From contig OZ243044.1 of the NCBI GenBank assembly GCA_965212135.1, positions 1,488,001 through 1,552,000 on the forward strand: 64,000 nucleotides of DNA, read 5' to 3'. Below the pieces are notes generated by a model. That model was not told the DNA's origin. It saw nothing but the letters and a program-made list of their open reading frames with translations, and ran no database searches. Positions 1 through 7,847 of this stretch are shown one piece after another (positions within the stretch are counted from its first letter, which is position 1; each line of letters starts with the position of its first letter). Origin of the DNA: Bin75 sp965212135. Lineage in GTDB: Bacteria > Nitrospirota > Nitrospiria > Nitrospirales > UBA8639. The position numbers were made by a program, and so were the translations under genes.

Positions 1-139
1 TATATGCCTTGAAGTTTTCAGGAAAAAATTTCTTAAATTGCAGCGCGATGCCGCGTCCCATCACGCCAACGCAATTCACCGTATTAACAAGCGCCTCGGT
101 CTCTTCTTTCAGAATGTCGCCGCTCTTGTATTTGATCAT
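1..139 (-). CDS. darG: DarG macrodomain antitoxin, N-terminal part (cut by window edge)
   Basis: Only the first 46 codons are inside the window. Reading leftwards from the ATG at 139, the product begins MIKYKSGDILKEETEALVNT and continues with NCVGVMGRGIALQFK, the classic first strand and ligand loop of a macrodomain. DarG removes ADP-ribose from thymidine in DNA and so reverses DarT; in the family a C-terminal part also binds DarT. It starts 17 bases after the darT stop, so the two are almost certainly cotranscribed in the usual darT-darG order. The assignment rests on the macrodomain start plus the adjacent darT. The C-terminal half cannot be checked. Confidence 0.88.
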   Translation of the reverse strand, partial: MIKYKSGDILKEETEALVNTVNCVGVMGRGIALQFKKFFPENFKAY

Positions 140-156
140 CTTCGTTGCCCCCTCGG

Positions 157-795
157 CTAATAATACCACGTTTCCAGTATCTCGACTCGTGGCCGGTGGT
201 CATCGGCAGGCAACGAATTGGCCGCCTGTTGGTGGACTACCCGCGAATATACGCCGATACGCTCGATCAAATGCCACGGGAAGCGGTTTTCCAGCAGGAA
301 TTCGGCTTGCTTGCCGTCCTTGCAAGATCGCCAATCGACCGCTTGCACGGCCTCCCAGCTAATTTCCCCCAAATGATCCAGATTGGAATAGTCTTCAAAA
401 AACATTGAGCCTGCGTTTGACGAAGTAAAAGCCCAGCGTTTCTTATTTTCTTCCGCCCACGCAATAGACGCATGAAAATCGGCCTCAAGATGCACGATAG
501 GGTCTTGTCCATCTTTGTAGGCTAATTCCAGATGATTGGCTTGGTGAATCACATACAGCATGACCGACCGCGGGCAAAAATAAAATGGAACGCAATCTCC
601 CACATGCAAGCCGGGGTGACTCTGCAAGGGCAGTTGAAGTCTCCGTTGTTTTATGTCGTTCATGCCGATGACGGTGCCCGATGGATTGCGCCGCCCAATC
701 TCCGCATCGCAGAAGAGAAAACCGTCAGTGGCAATTGGGGACAGCCGGTCCACATGGGTAATGTGATAAATCTTTGGATCGGCGGGTACTGGCAT
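157..795 (-). CDS. darT: DarT, DNA thymidine ADP-ribosyltransferase toxin (DUF4433)
   Basis: About 212 residues, the normal length of the DarT family. Family landmarks are intact: the NAD-binding start KIYHITHVDRLSPI, the segment GMNDIKQRRLQLP, the core VPFYFCPRSVMLYVIH, and the late GKQAEFLLENRFPW segment whose Glu is the catalytic residue in studied DarT proteins. DarT attaches ADP-ribose to thymidine in single-stranded DNA and blocks replication; DarG reverses this. I chose ATG 795 rather than the TTG at 801 because ATG places the start two bases after the hsdS stop (TGA-CG-ATG), which indicates translational coupling to the specificity subunit. Toxin activity is inferred from family membership; no inactivating change is visible. 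Confidence 0.92.
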   Translation of the reverse strand: MPVPADPKIYHITHVDRLSPIATDGFLFCDAEIGRRNPSGTVIGMNDIKQRRLQLPLQSHPGLHVGDCVPFYFCPRSVMLYVIHQANHLELAYKDGQDPIVHLEADFHASIAWAEENKKRWAFTSSNAGSMFFEDYSNLDHLGEISWEAVQAVDWRSCKDGKQAEFLLENRFPWHLIERIGVYSRVVHQQAANSLPADDHRPRVEILETWYY

Positions 796-797
796 CG

Positions 798-2270
798 TCA
801 ATGTTCCAGTTCTTCCGTCGTATCCTCTTCAGGATCGGTCAACGCATTGTCCTCGCCCGCTTCATCCGGCAACTGCGCCGCCGCCTCGCGCACGTCCAAT
901 TTGCCGGTGACCACGTCGGCGATCAGGCGGGTGCGGTATTCATTCAGGAGTTCCACTTCGCGGTTGGCACGGGTGATGGCGGTGTCAATGTCGGCGGTGG
1001 CTTTGTCGAGGTATTCGACGATGGCGGTTTGTTCGGGGAGGGGTGGGAGGAGTTGTTTCATACTACCAATAAATTGCCAATCCGCACGAGGCATCTTAGC
1101 TCCGAAAGTTGATGCACTGATTGCGTCTATAGTGGGTTTAGACCGAATGAAGTGTTCTAGATAAGATGGAGATAGATTTGTACTTCTCGGGCGCAATACC
1201 AGAAATTCGCCGACGCAAACACCGCTCTGGTTAGGGCGTGTAGTTTTTGCTAAATAGGGTCTCAGTTTACCAAAAAGCACATCCCCAAGTCGGAACCGCT
1301 TTACTTGACTATCAAAGATTATGTCTGGTTCGATTCCATGAAGTTTGCCGGTCCAACTTTCAACGTTTTCAAGAGCAACGTATATATCGTCGGTTGAACA
1401 TTCATTAGTTTGTTCAATAATGTTTGATACGCCTCCCTTGAGGCGGAAGACCTCCCAATGCTCCGGCACTTCCCCCAGCCACTCAACACCGGAAGGTTTA
1501 AGAGAAACATCAGGGTCAAGACCACGAGTAACGGCGCGATGGATAATGACCTGTTTCTGCTCCCCCAACAGCCCGATCAGCTTCTCCTTCGCCCGCACAA
1601 ACCGCCGCACCCGCCGATCCACATAATCCAGATACCGCACGATGGCGGTTTGTTCGGGGAGGGGTGGTAGGGGCATCCAAGCTGATTTGATACCAGAATG
1701 AGAAAGCCCATATCTCGTCACACCTTTCGCCTCAACATGGAATTGATAAGCAAGCCCTTTGCTTTGCAAGGCACGAAGCATATAGCCACCAGAAAGCTTG
1801 TCAGCGTATGGCCGAAACAACGCTAGGTGGTACCCTGAAATAAGATCCATGGCCGGTTCAGTAACCAGAGCAGGCACTCCAATATCGTCCCATGTCTCTG
1901 AATCCTTGGTGATGAGAACGTCATCTTTCTCAAGTCGAAAACGTTTGATTTCTTCGGGCGTGGCAGTTACCTCCATGAAATCCATTTTCTTGCTGATATG
2001 GTCGTTTTTGTAGACATCAACGTAGTTACAAAGTCGAACTGACGTCTCGCCTTTCTTCACGTGCTTGTCCACGTTACTTACGCGCATCTCTGTTACGTTT
2101 CGTAACCGCCGCACATCCCAATGCTTCGGCACATTGCCCAGCCACTCGACGCCGGAACCCTTCATCGTGGGATAGAATTTGCAGCCAGCGAGTTTTGTAT
2201 CTGTCGTGTGTTCGTCCGGAGTCTTCCGGGTCACGGGCCAATCGAAAAATAAATCCTGTGCTTTGCTCAT
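798..2270 (-). CDS. hsdS: Type I restriction-modification specificity subunit HsdS
   Basis: About 490 residues with the two-fold plan of HsdS: two target-recognition domains, each introduced by a GVEWLG-VP-HW motif and each followed by LPPLPEQTAIV, the start of the conserved helical spacers. HsdS chooses the DNA site and holds the HsdM subunits. An upstream in-frame extension to 2441 exists but overlaps the preceding gene; ATG 2270 (MSKAQDLFFDW) lies one base after that gene's stop, so I prefer it. The C-terminal tail is acidic. The gene is followed directly by darT. No hsdR is visible; it may lie left of the window. The two LPPLPEQ regions are encoded by a perfect 29-base direct repeat. Confidence 0.93.
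   Translation of the reverse strand: MSKAQDLFFDWPVTRKTPDEHTTDTKLAGCKFYPTMKGSGVEWLGNVPKHWDVRRLRNVTEMRVSNVDKHVKKGETSVRLCNYVDVYKNDHISKKMDFMEVTATPEEIKRFRLEKDDVLITKDSETWDDIGVPALVTEPAMDLISGYHLALFRPYADKLSGGYMLRALQSKGLAYQFHVEAKGVTRYGLSHSGIKSAWMPLPPLPEQTAIVRYLDYVDRRVRRFVRAKEKLIGLLGEQKQVIIHRAVTRGLDPDVSLKPSGVEWLGEVPEHWEVFRLKGGVSNIIEQTNECSTDDIYVALENVESWTGKLHGIEPDIIFDSQVKRFRLGDVLFGKLRPYLAKTTRPNQSGVCVGEFLVLRPRSTNLSPSYLEHFIRSKPTIDAISASTFGAKMPRADWQFIGSMKQLLPPLPEQTAIVEYLDKATADIDTAITRANREVELLNEYRTRLIADVVTGKLDVREAAAQLPDEAGEDNALTDPEEDTTEELEH
1018..1046. repeat. 29-bp perfect direct repeat, copy A (hsdS C-terminal spacer)
   Basis: This 29-base segment is identical to 1639-1667. Both encode the LPPLPEQTAIV motif of HsdS, one after each target-recognition domain. 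Recombination between the copies would remove 621 bases (207 codons, in frame), that is one recognition half. Confidence 0.9.
1639..1667. repeat. 29-bp perfect direct repeat, copy B (hsdS central spacer)
   Basis: Partner of 1018-1046, identical over 29 bases and separated from it by 621 bases start to start, a multiple of three. Sequence flanking the repeat is diverged. Confidence 0.9.
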
Positions 2271-2271
2271 T

Positions 2272-3078
2272 TCACTTTTCCGGATCTGCCCTTGTGGGTA
2301 CACACTGATCGAGCTTGCGGTGCAAGAGCGAGATAAGTGACAGATAGTCTGCGGCGTCATTCTCACCATCCCATAGGATTTTTGGTTCGTGTGCGATGGG
2401 ATTGCGAACAGCAGCAAAGCAACCCTTAAGCAGGGCTGCAAACCCTTTGTGCTCGGACTTTTCGGTCTCGGATTGCAGGGTGTTCATGGCCAGAAACGGT
2501 CTCTCAATCGAAAATACACGGTCGATGAGTTCAGCACCGTCTGCCTTAACGTTTGTCATGTTGCGGATCCTTTGCATCAGCCCCTTCACAGCCTCGAATA
2601 CAGCGTGAAAATAGTTGTCCTGCATTAACTCAGCTTTACAGTATTTCAGCACTTCGGGGTGCATGGATCGACCCTGAAATTTAGATCGGATCGTGCGGGC
2701 ACGTTTTTCAGCCTCGTCAAGAGTGTTGGCTACGGCAACTTTCCGAAACTTGCCATTGGTCCCGTACTCAAGCCCGGAGAAAGCGAGTATCGTGTTTAGT
2801 TTCTGAATGTGATCTGAAAATACTTCACTCTGTCCTGCGAATCGAGCAGGGATTAGGAAAGCACTGATGAAGTCAACTATTTGATTTGCACAACTATATT
2901 TTTTTTGACAGTCGAGGAATATCCAGTACAAACGCCGCCACTTCGTGGACTCCCCGGATTTATCTTCCAGCCCCCGGTCTTGCAGTACACGGCTGATGTC
3001 GGTTCTGGAGCCGCACTCGCCAAGAAACCGTGCCAAAGACTCCACCTGACCTTCAGGAAAGGGGGGTACGGTGGCCAT
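2272..3078 (-). CDS. TIGR02391 / Ymh-like family protein in the R-M operon
   Basis: About 268 residues. The C-terminal half matches my memory of the TIGR02391 (Ymh) family, often found beside phage-defence and R-M genes: a start like MHPEVLKYCKAELMQDNYFHA, then AVFEAVKGLMQRIRNMT, and the late GFAALLKGCFAAVRNPIAHEP, which resembles the R-N-x-x-x-H signature of HEPN-type RNases. The N-terminal half is not recognised. The ATG at 3078 overlaps the stop of the upstream hsdM fragment (TGATG), and its stop is one base before the hsdS ATG, so it belongs to the old hsdM-X-hsdS operon. The molecular role is unknown; a HEPN-like nuclease is an inference from the RN-PIAH motif. Confidence 0.75.
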   Translation of the reverse strand: MATVPPFPEGQVESLARFLGECGSRTDISRVLQDRGLEDKSGESTKWRRLYWIFLDCQKKYSCANQIVDFISAFLIPARFAGQSEVFSDHIQKLNTILAFSGLEYGTNGKFRKVAVANTLDEAEKRARTIRSKFQGRSMHPEVLKYCKAELMQDNYFHAVFEAVKGLMQRIRNMTNVKADGAELIDRVFSIERPFLAMNTLQSETEKSEHKGFAALLKGCFAAVRNPIAHEPKILWDGENDAADYLSLISLLHRKLDQCVPTRADPEK

Positions 3079-3413
3079 CAAGTCGCCCTCCCAATAATTT
3101 CTCCCAACAACCCCTCTGTTTCCTCCTCCAACGCCAAAATATCCGCCCGAATTTCCCCCAGCGATCGCATCGGCTGCGGCTTGTAAAAATACCGAGTAAA
3201 ACTAACCTCATACCCAATTCTAACACTATCCGAGACATACCAGGCATCAGAAGCATGTGGTAACACCTCCCGCTTCAAAAACGTATCAATACCACCCTTC
3301 TCCAACAACGGAATCTGCTCAGTATCACGCAACTCTGTATCAGGTTCATATTCCACCACAGCCGGTTTGTCATTTACAGTGGCCGCAAACAAACCCCGCA
3401 ACGGATCCGGTGC
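3078..3413 (-). pseudogene. Orphan 3' fragment of a second, diverged hsdM
   Basis: Reading leftwards from about 3413, the frame encodes APDPLRGLFAATVNDKPAVV and continues, residue for residue, along the last ~112 amino acids of the intact HsdM encoded at 4788-6761 (shared blocks include VEYEPDT-LRDTEQIPLLE, FLKREVLP and FTRYFYKPQP). At DNA level the copies differ at many third positions, so this is not a recent duplication. No ATG start precedes it; the open frame runs back into the fic 3' end. Its stop overlaps the ATG of the next gene (TGATG), so it marks the end of the operon's original hsdM. Confidence 0.88.
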
Positions 3414-3477
3414 GACGCTTTTCCAGTGATATTCTTGATAGACGGCTGGCCGACTCCCTTCAATTTGAGACAGACAA

Positions 3478-4683
3478 TCATAAGTCGGTCTCCAACTCGG
3501 TATCGTGAAACAGGTCAAGGTAGCCCTGGTAGATGAATCTCCGGTTGCGAGCCTGGCCGGTGAACTCGCGCAGGATGCCGGCGTTGACCATCCGTGCGAC
3601 CACCTCGTTGGCTGCCGGGTAGGTTGTCCCGATCAAATCCTGCACGTTGCTTGCCGACACGATAGGGCTTTCGTAGAGATTTTCCAGCACGCGATGGCCG
3701 TTGCCGGCGGTGCGGCCCAGGTTCTCGGTGATGGCGCGACGATGATCTTCACGGAGAGCGAGTACTCGCCGCGCCGTGTCGGTTGCCTGCCCGCTCACTG
3801 CTACGACACCGCGCAGGAAGAAAATAAGCCACTGCTCCCACGTTCCGGCGTCACGTACCGATTGCAGTTCCCGGTAATATTCCTGCCTGTACCGTTTGAA
3901 GAAATAGGACAGGTAGAGGACCGGCTTGAGCAGGACCTGTTGCTTGCAGAGCAGGAACGTGATGAGCAACCTTCCGATGCGGCCGTTGCCGTCGAGGAAC
4001 GGGTGGATGGTCTCAAACTGGGCATGAACCAGTCCAATTTTGATCAGGAGCGGCAATGCCGTGTCGGAGTGGAGGAAATTTTCCAATTCGGCCAGCTTCT
4101 GCGGAACCTCATGTGGCGGTGGTGGAATGAAGGTGGCGTCGTTCAACGTACAGTTGCCGGGGCCAATCCAGTTTTGGCTGGTTCGCAATTCGCCGGGGGT
4201 CAGGTGCGAACCACGTACACCATGCATGAGCTTTTCGTGGATTTCGCGGATGAGCCGAACCGACACCGATAGTTCGGCGAGACGTTTGAGGCCATAATTC
4301 ATGGCATTAATATAGTTGATCACTTCACCGGCATCCTGTTGTCGGTTCGGCGCGAGAATCCTGGCTTCTGCGGCCAGTACCTCTTGCAATGAGCTTTGCG
4401 TACCTTCAATTTGGCTTGACAGCACCGCCTCTTTGCGGATGTACATGTAAACAAACAGGTCCGGATTGGGTAGCGTCTGAATTGAGCCATCAAGCCGCCC
4501 CAGTGCGCGGTCGGCCTGCGATAACAGCGTTTGCAACTCTCCGGTGATTCGGATGGGGGGGGCGGGTGGCAGTGGTGCCGGAATGAAGGCCCTGTAGCCT
4601 GTTGGTTGCTTGACGTATTGCCCCGCTCGAGTTTGTGTTGTTACGGGGTGTATTTCAGGAGTGTCCATGTTATTGACAGTCAT
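3478..4683 (-). CDS. Fic-domain AMP-transferase with N-terminal inhibitory helix (class II)
   Basis: 401 residues. The catalytic Fic motif HPFLDGNGRIGR lies at residues 227-238 and is intact, including the catalytic His. An N-terminal inhibitory motif SSQIEGT (89-95) matches the (S/T)xxxE pattern of self-inhibited class II Fic proteins, preceded by the Fic_N (DUF4172-like) region. The C-terminus (about 320-400) resembles a winged helix that could bind DNA. Fic enzymes transfer AMP to hydroxyl side chains of target proteins; the target here is unknown. The gene has its own AT-rich promoter region with a perfect inverted repeat and lies between the intact hsdM and an orphan hsdM 3' end. A C8 tract falls at codons 41-43. 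ATG 4668 is an alternative start. Confidence 0.92.
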   Translation of the reverse strand: MTVNNMDTPEIHPVTTQTRAGQYVKQPTGYRAFIPAPLPPAPPIRITGELQTLLSQADRALGRLDGSIQTLPNPDLFVYMYIRKEAVLSSQIEGTQSSLQEVLAAEARILAPNRQQDAGEVINYINAMNYGLKRLAELSVSVRLIREIHEKLMHGVRGSHLTPGELRTSQNWIGPGNCTLNDATFIPPPPHEVPQKLAELENFLHSDTALPLLIKIGLVHAQFETIHPFLDGNGRIGRLLITFLLCKQQVLLKPVLYLSYFFKRYRQEYYRELQSVRDAGTWEQWLIFFLRGVVAVSGQATDTARRVLALREDHRRAITENLGRTAGNGHRVLENLYESPIVSASNVQDLIGTTYPAANEVVARMVNAGILREFTGQARNRRFIYQGYLDLFHDTELETDL

Positions 4684-4705
4684 TAATATAGCTTATTACA
4701 TGTAT

Positions 4706-4730
4706 TATATTAAATGCTACCTTTAATATA
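4706..4730. promoter_or_regulatory. Perfect inverted repeat in the fic promoter (candidate operator)
   Basis: TATATTAAA, seven bases, then TTTAATATA: 9-base arms with no mismatch. A further related half (ATTAATATA) lies at 4682-4690 by the fic start. A minus-strand TATAAT (-10-like) at 4704-4709 overlaps the repeat, so a bound protein would block the promoter. Autoregulation by the Fic C-terminal winged helix is inference. Confidence 0.6.
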
Positions 4731-4787
4731 GGTCAATGGATAAGCCTTGTGATGGGCAGCGTTGCATAATGCACGACCTTTCTGTCT

Positions 4788-6761
4788 TCAGATAATTTCT
4801 TCCAGTAGCCCTTCTGTTTCCTTCTTCAACGCCAAAATGTCGGCGCGGATTTCTTCCAGGCTACGTATTGGCTGGGGCTTGTAGAAGTAGCGGGTGAAAC
4901 TGATTTCGTAGCCGGTCTTGACACTTTCCGGGGTGTACCAGGTATCCGGGGGCGCATAGGGCAACACTTCCCGCTTCAAAAACGCCTCGATGCCGCCTTC
5001 CTCCAGCAACGGAATCTGCTCAGTATCGCGCAGGTCGGTGTCCGGCTCATATTCAACTACGGCGGGCTTGCCGTTGATGGTGGTTTCAAACAGGCCGCGT
5101 AGCGGGTCGGGCGCAGTGCCTTTCTTGTGGATTTTCTTGATAACCGGCGGCGCATCTTCGGCGCGTTCGGTGGTTTCTTTGAGTTCCTTGATTTCTTTGG
5201 TTTTATAGACGCGGTTCGGGTCAACGCCCTTGAGACGCAACGGGCGTTCAACGATGACCTTCCAGTAGCCCAATGCCTTGTTGTCGAAAATCTTGCTTTG
5301 TTCGGTTTCCTTGAAAGCGAGGAAAGTTTTGCAGATATGTTCAATGTCGGTTTTGCCGAGTTCGCAATTCTTCTTGCCGAGGTTTTTACGCAACGGTTGG
5401 AACCATTGCGTGGCGTCAATCAGTTGCACCTTGCCCTTGCGATGCTTCGGCTTGCGGTTGGTCAGCACCCAAATGTAGGTGGCGATACCGGTGTTGTAAA
5501 ACATATTCAATGGCAGGGCGACGATGGCTTCCAGCCAGTCACTTTCTATAATCCAGCGGCGGATGTTGCTTTCGCCCTGTCCGGCATCGCCGGTAAAGAG
5601 TGAACTGCCGTTGTGTACTTCGGCGATGCGGCTGCCGAGTGGCGTGTTCTGCTTCATCTTTGACAGCATGTTGGCAAGGAACAGCATCTGGCCGTCGCTG
5701 GATCGCGTGACCAGCGAATATTCGGAGTTGTCCGCGTGCTCAATCATAAAGCGCGGGTCCTTGAGGTCACTCTTTCCACCCATGCGCTCCAAATCGCTTT
5801 TCCAACTCTTGCCGTAGGGCGGATTGCTGAGCATGAAATCAAACTCGCGCGCCGGGAAAGCGTCGTTGGCAAGCGTTGAATGTTCCGGGCCGCCGACGAT
5901 ATTGTCCGCCGCGTCGCCCTCGCCTTTGAGCAGCAGGTCGGCCTTGCAGATGGCGTAGGTTTCGGCGTTGATTTCCTGTCCATAGAGGTGGATGGACGCT
6001 TGCTTGTTGCGTTCCTCGGCAAGGCTTCGCAGCGTTTCCTCGGCGACGGTCAGCATACCGCCGGTGCCGCAGGCGCCGTCGTACAATAAATAGGTGCTGG
6101 ATTTGATGTCATCGGCGATGGGCAGAAAGATCAATTTCGCCATCAGTTCGACGGCATCGCGCGGCGTCCAGTGCTCGCCCGCCTCTTCGTTGTTTTCTTC
6201 GTTGAAGCGGCGAACCAGTTCCTCAAAGATCGTGCCCATGGCGTGATTGTCGAGGCCGGGATGCTTGACCGATTTATCGTCATTGAGTACCGGGGCCGGA
6301 CTTAGGTTAATGTCCGGCGAGAGAAATTTTTCGATGAGCGTACCCAGCGCGTCCGCCTTCACGAGCCGGGGAATCTGGTTGCGAAACTCGAAATTTTCCA
6401 GGATGTCCTGCACGTTCTCCGAGAAACCGTCCAGATAGGCCTCGAAATCCGCTCGCAACTGTTGTTGGCTGGTACGCGCTTTCAAGTCGCGGAGCGTAAA
6501 TTTTGAGCCGTTGTAAAAAGCCTGCCCCGCGGCTGACCGAAGCGCCTGGTCCTGGTTGGAGATTTTGATTTTGTCGAGTGATTTCTTGTTTGCGAGTACG
6601 GCTTTCTTGGTAGGCTCAAGCACGGCATCCAGACGTCGAAGCACGACCATCGGCAGGATGACATCACGGTATTTGCCGCGAATATAGAGGTCGCGCAACA
6701 CGTCGTCTGCGATGCCCCAAATGAAATTCGCTATCCAGTGGAGATTGTTCGGTGTTGTCAT
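4788..6761 (-). CDS. hsdM: Type I restriction-modification DNA methyltransferase subunit HsdM
   Basis: 657 residues. An N-terminal helical HsdM_N-type region is followed by the N6-adenine methyltransferase domain: SAM-binding motif DGACGTGG at 228-235 and catalytic motif NPPYGKSW from residue 313 (NPPY). It methylates adenine at the site chosen by HsdS, protecting host DNA. The C-terminal ~112 residues are repeated in diverged form at 3078-3413. The gene is separated from its partner hsdS by fic, the fragment and the TIGR02391 gene, and seems to belong to a different lineage from that fragment. The start ATG at 6761 is followed upstream by a short AT-rich stretch with a small palindrome. Confidence 0.95.
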   Translation of the reverse strand: MTTPNNLHWIANFIWGIADDVLRDLYIRGKYRDVILPMVVLRRLDAVLEPTKKAVLANKKSLDKIKISNQDQALRSAAGQAFYNGSKFTLRDLKARTSQQQLRADFEAYLDGFSENVQDILENFEFRNQIPRLVKADALGTLIEKFLSPDINLSPAPVLNDDKSVKHPGLDNHAMGTIFEELVRRFNEENNEEAGEHWTPRDAVELMAKLIFLPIADDIKSSTYLLYDGACGTGGMLTVAEETLRSLAEERNKQASIHLYGQEINAETYAICKADLLLKGEGDAADNIVGGPEHSTLANDAFPAREFDFMLSNPPYGKSWKSDLERMGGKSDLKDPRFMIEHADNSEYSLVTRSSDGQMLFLANMLSKMKQNTPLGSRIAEVHNGSSLFTGDAGQGESNIRRWIIESDWLEAIVALPLNMFYNTGIATYIWVLTNRKPKHRKGKVQLIDATQWFQPLRKNLGKKNCELGKTDIEHICKTFLAFKETEQSKIFDNKALGYWKVIVERPLRLKGVDPNRVYKTKEIKELKETTERAEDAPPVIKKIHKKGTAPDPLRGLFETTINGKPAVVEYEPDTDLRDTEQIPLLEEGGIEAFLKREVLPYAPPDTWYTPESVKTGYEISFTRYFYKPQPIRSLEEIRADILALKKETEGLLEEII

Positions 6762-6769
6762 TGTTTATT

Positions 6770-6783
6770 TATAACAGGTTATA
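6770..6783. promoter_or_regulatory. Short palindrome upstream of hsdM
   Basis: TATAAC-AG-GTTATA, 6-base arms, 9 bases upstream of the hsdM ATG inside an AT-rich island. It could be an operator or part of a -10 region for the leftward R-M transcript. It is short, so chance cannot be excluded. Confidence 0.35.
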
Positions 6784-6959
6784 GGCCCGTTTAACCGTGC
6801 AGGATACACGGAAAGAGGCGGGTTTCGCTACGATTAACAAGTGAGACTTCGCACCAATTCAGAGGCGCGTTGCTGGGCAAGGCCGTTGTCATTGCCGGCA
6901 ATCCGCCATCTTCCATGCCCTGATAGACGAGACGGCTCTATCGGGTGTAGTCTTCCCCC

Positions 6960-7310
6960 ATGGATACCCACCCAACATGCCGGACTTGCCGGCAAACCGT
7001 GTCTTCAACGGCCCGCTTTTGCCCCGCTTGCGGGAAGCGGGTTGTTCGGGAGCCGCGCGAAGCGTCCCGGTCAAAAGAAATCCTCAATCTTCGGATTTTG
7101 TATGTCATGGCGGGGCTGCTGATTGCGGCGGTGTTGTTTCCGCCTTGGGAGTCGCCGCCCGGCGCTCCTCCCGCCTACCTTGGGATGTATTGTCTTCTGA
7201 ACCCGCCGGAGCCGGGGGCCGTGGTGAGCCGCGTCGTCCAAACCGTGGAGTTGGCCACGCTGGCTATCGGCGGCATGTATCTGGCCTGGGTGTTTCGGGA
7301 AAAGCCGTGA
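6960..7310 (+). CDS. Small zinc-ribbon membrane protein
   Basis: 116 residues. The N-terminus carries a four-cysteine zinc ribbon, CRTCRQTVSSTARFCPACG (residues 7-25), common at the start of small bacterial membrane proteins. Two hydrophobic segments follow: ILYVMAGLLIAAVLFPPW (about 46-63) and a second near 93-111 (TLAIGGMYLAWVF). Probably an inner-membrane protein with the ribbon in the cytoplasm. It runs rightwards, divergent from the R-M operon and convergent with ybgC. The specific function is not recognised. Confidence 0.7.
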   Translation: MDTHPTCRTCRQTVSSTARFCPACGKRVVREPREASRSKEILNLRILYVMAGLLIAAVLFPPWESPPGAPPAYLGMYCLLNPPEPGAVVSRVVQTVELATLAIGGMYLAWVFREKP

Positions 7311-7349
7311 CGCGGGAACGACGCGGTGCGGCGAACGTTGGCGAACGGG

Positions 7350-7730
7350 CTACTGAAGCATCGCCAGCAGTTGCGGGATGGGTTTTTTGACTTTGCCGTT
7401 GCGGTCAACCATGACCAGGGTGGCCGAGCCTTCGACGACCAGGCGCCGGCTGGTGGTTTCCCGAACCGTATGGGAGAAGGTCACGCCGGTTTTTCGCGCC
7501 GCCGCCGCCGCGGTTTCAATGTGGAGGGTCTCTCCATAATACGCCGCCGCCCGGTACCGCGCTTCGGCGCGCGTCACGACAAAGTAGAGGCCTTGCCGGT
7601 GAAACTCCGCGACCGAAATCCCGTGTGCCAGTAAATATTCGGTCCTTGCCCGTTCAAAGTATTTCAGGTAGTTGGCGTAATACACCACGCCGCCGCAGTC
7701 GGTATCCTCATAGTAGATGGTGACGTTCAC
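7350..7730 (-). CDS. ybgC: YbgC-type acyl-CoA thioesterase (hotdog fold)
   Basis: About 126 residues from the GTG at 7730. It carries the YbgC/4-hydroxybenzoyl-CoA thioesterase signature YYEDTDCGGVVYYANYLKYF, whose Asp is catalytic, then ERARTEYL and a typical hotdog C-terminus. Family members hydrolyse short acyl-CoA or acyl-ACP thioesters and associate with the Tol-Pal locus in many Gram-negatives, though tol genes are not adjacent here. The open frame extends upstream to a GTG at 7802, but a well-spaced sigma-70-like promoter (7779-7807) lies inside that extension, so I place the start at 7730. No clear Shine-Dalgarno precedes it. Confidence 0.85.
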   Translation of the reverse strand: MNVTIYYEDTDCGGVVYYANYLKYFERARTEYLLAHGISVAEFHRQGLYFVVTRAEARYRAAAYYGETLHIETAAAAARKTGVTFSHTVRETTSRRLVVEGSATLVMVDRNGKVKKPIPQLLAMLQ

Positions 7731-7778
7731 GGCATGACCGGCGTCTTGTTTGGCAAGGCGGGGTGGCGCAAAGACAGC

Positions 7779-7807
7779 ACTATAGCACCGCCTCCGGCTC
7801 ACGCCAA
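7779..7807 (-). promoter_or_regulatory. Sigma-70-like promoter for ybgC
   Basis: On the minus strand TTGGCG (7802-7807), a 17-base spacer, then TATAGT (7779-7784). Predicted transcription start near 7772, about 40 bases before the GTG at 7730. Confidence 0.55.
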
Positions 7808-7847
7808 GAGTTGAGATTTTCTGAACGAGGGCCTAGAATCGCCGCGT

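Noticed and set aside
3078..3518. The hsdM tail as an independent small gene
   Set aside because: The frame has no ATG before the homologous part and begins inside fic; it is best explained as a leftover gene end.
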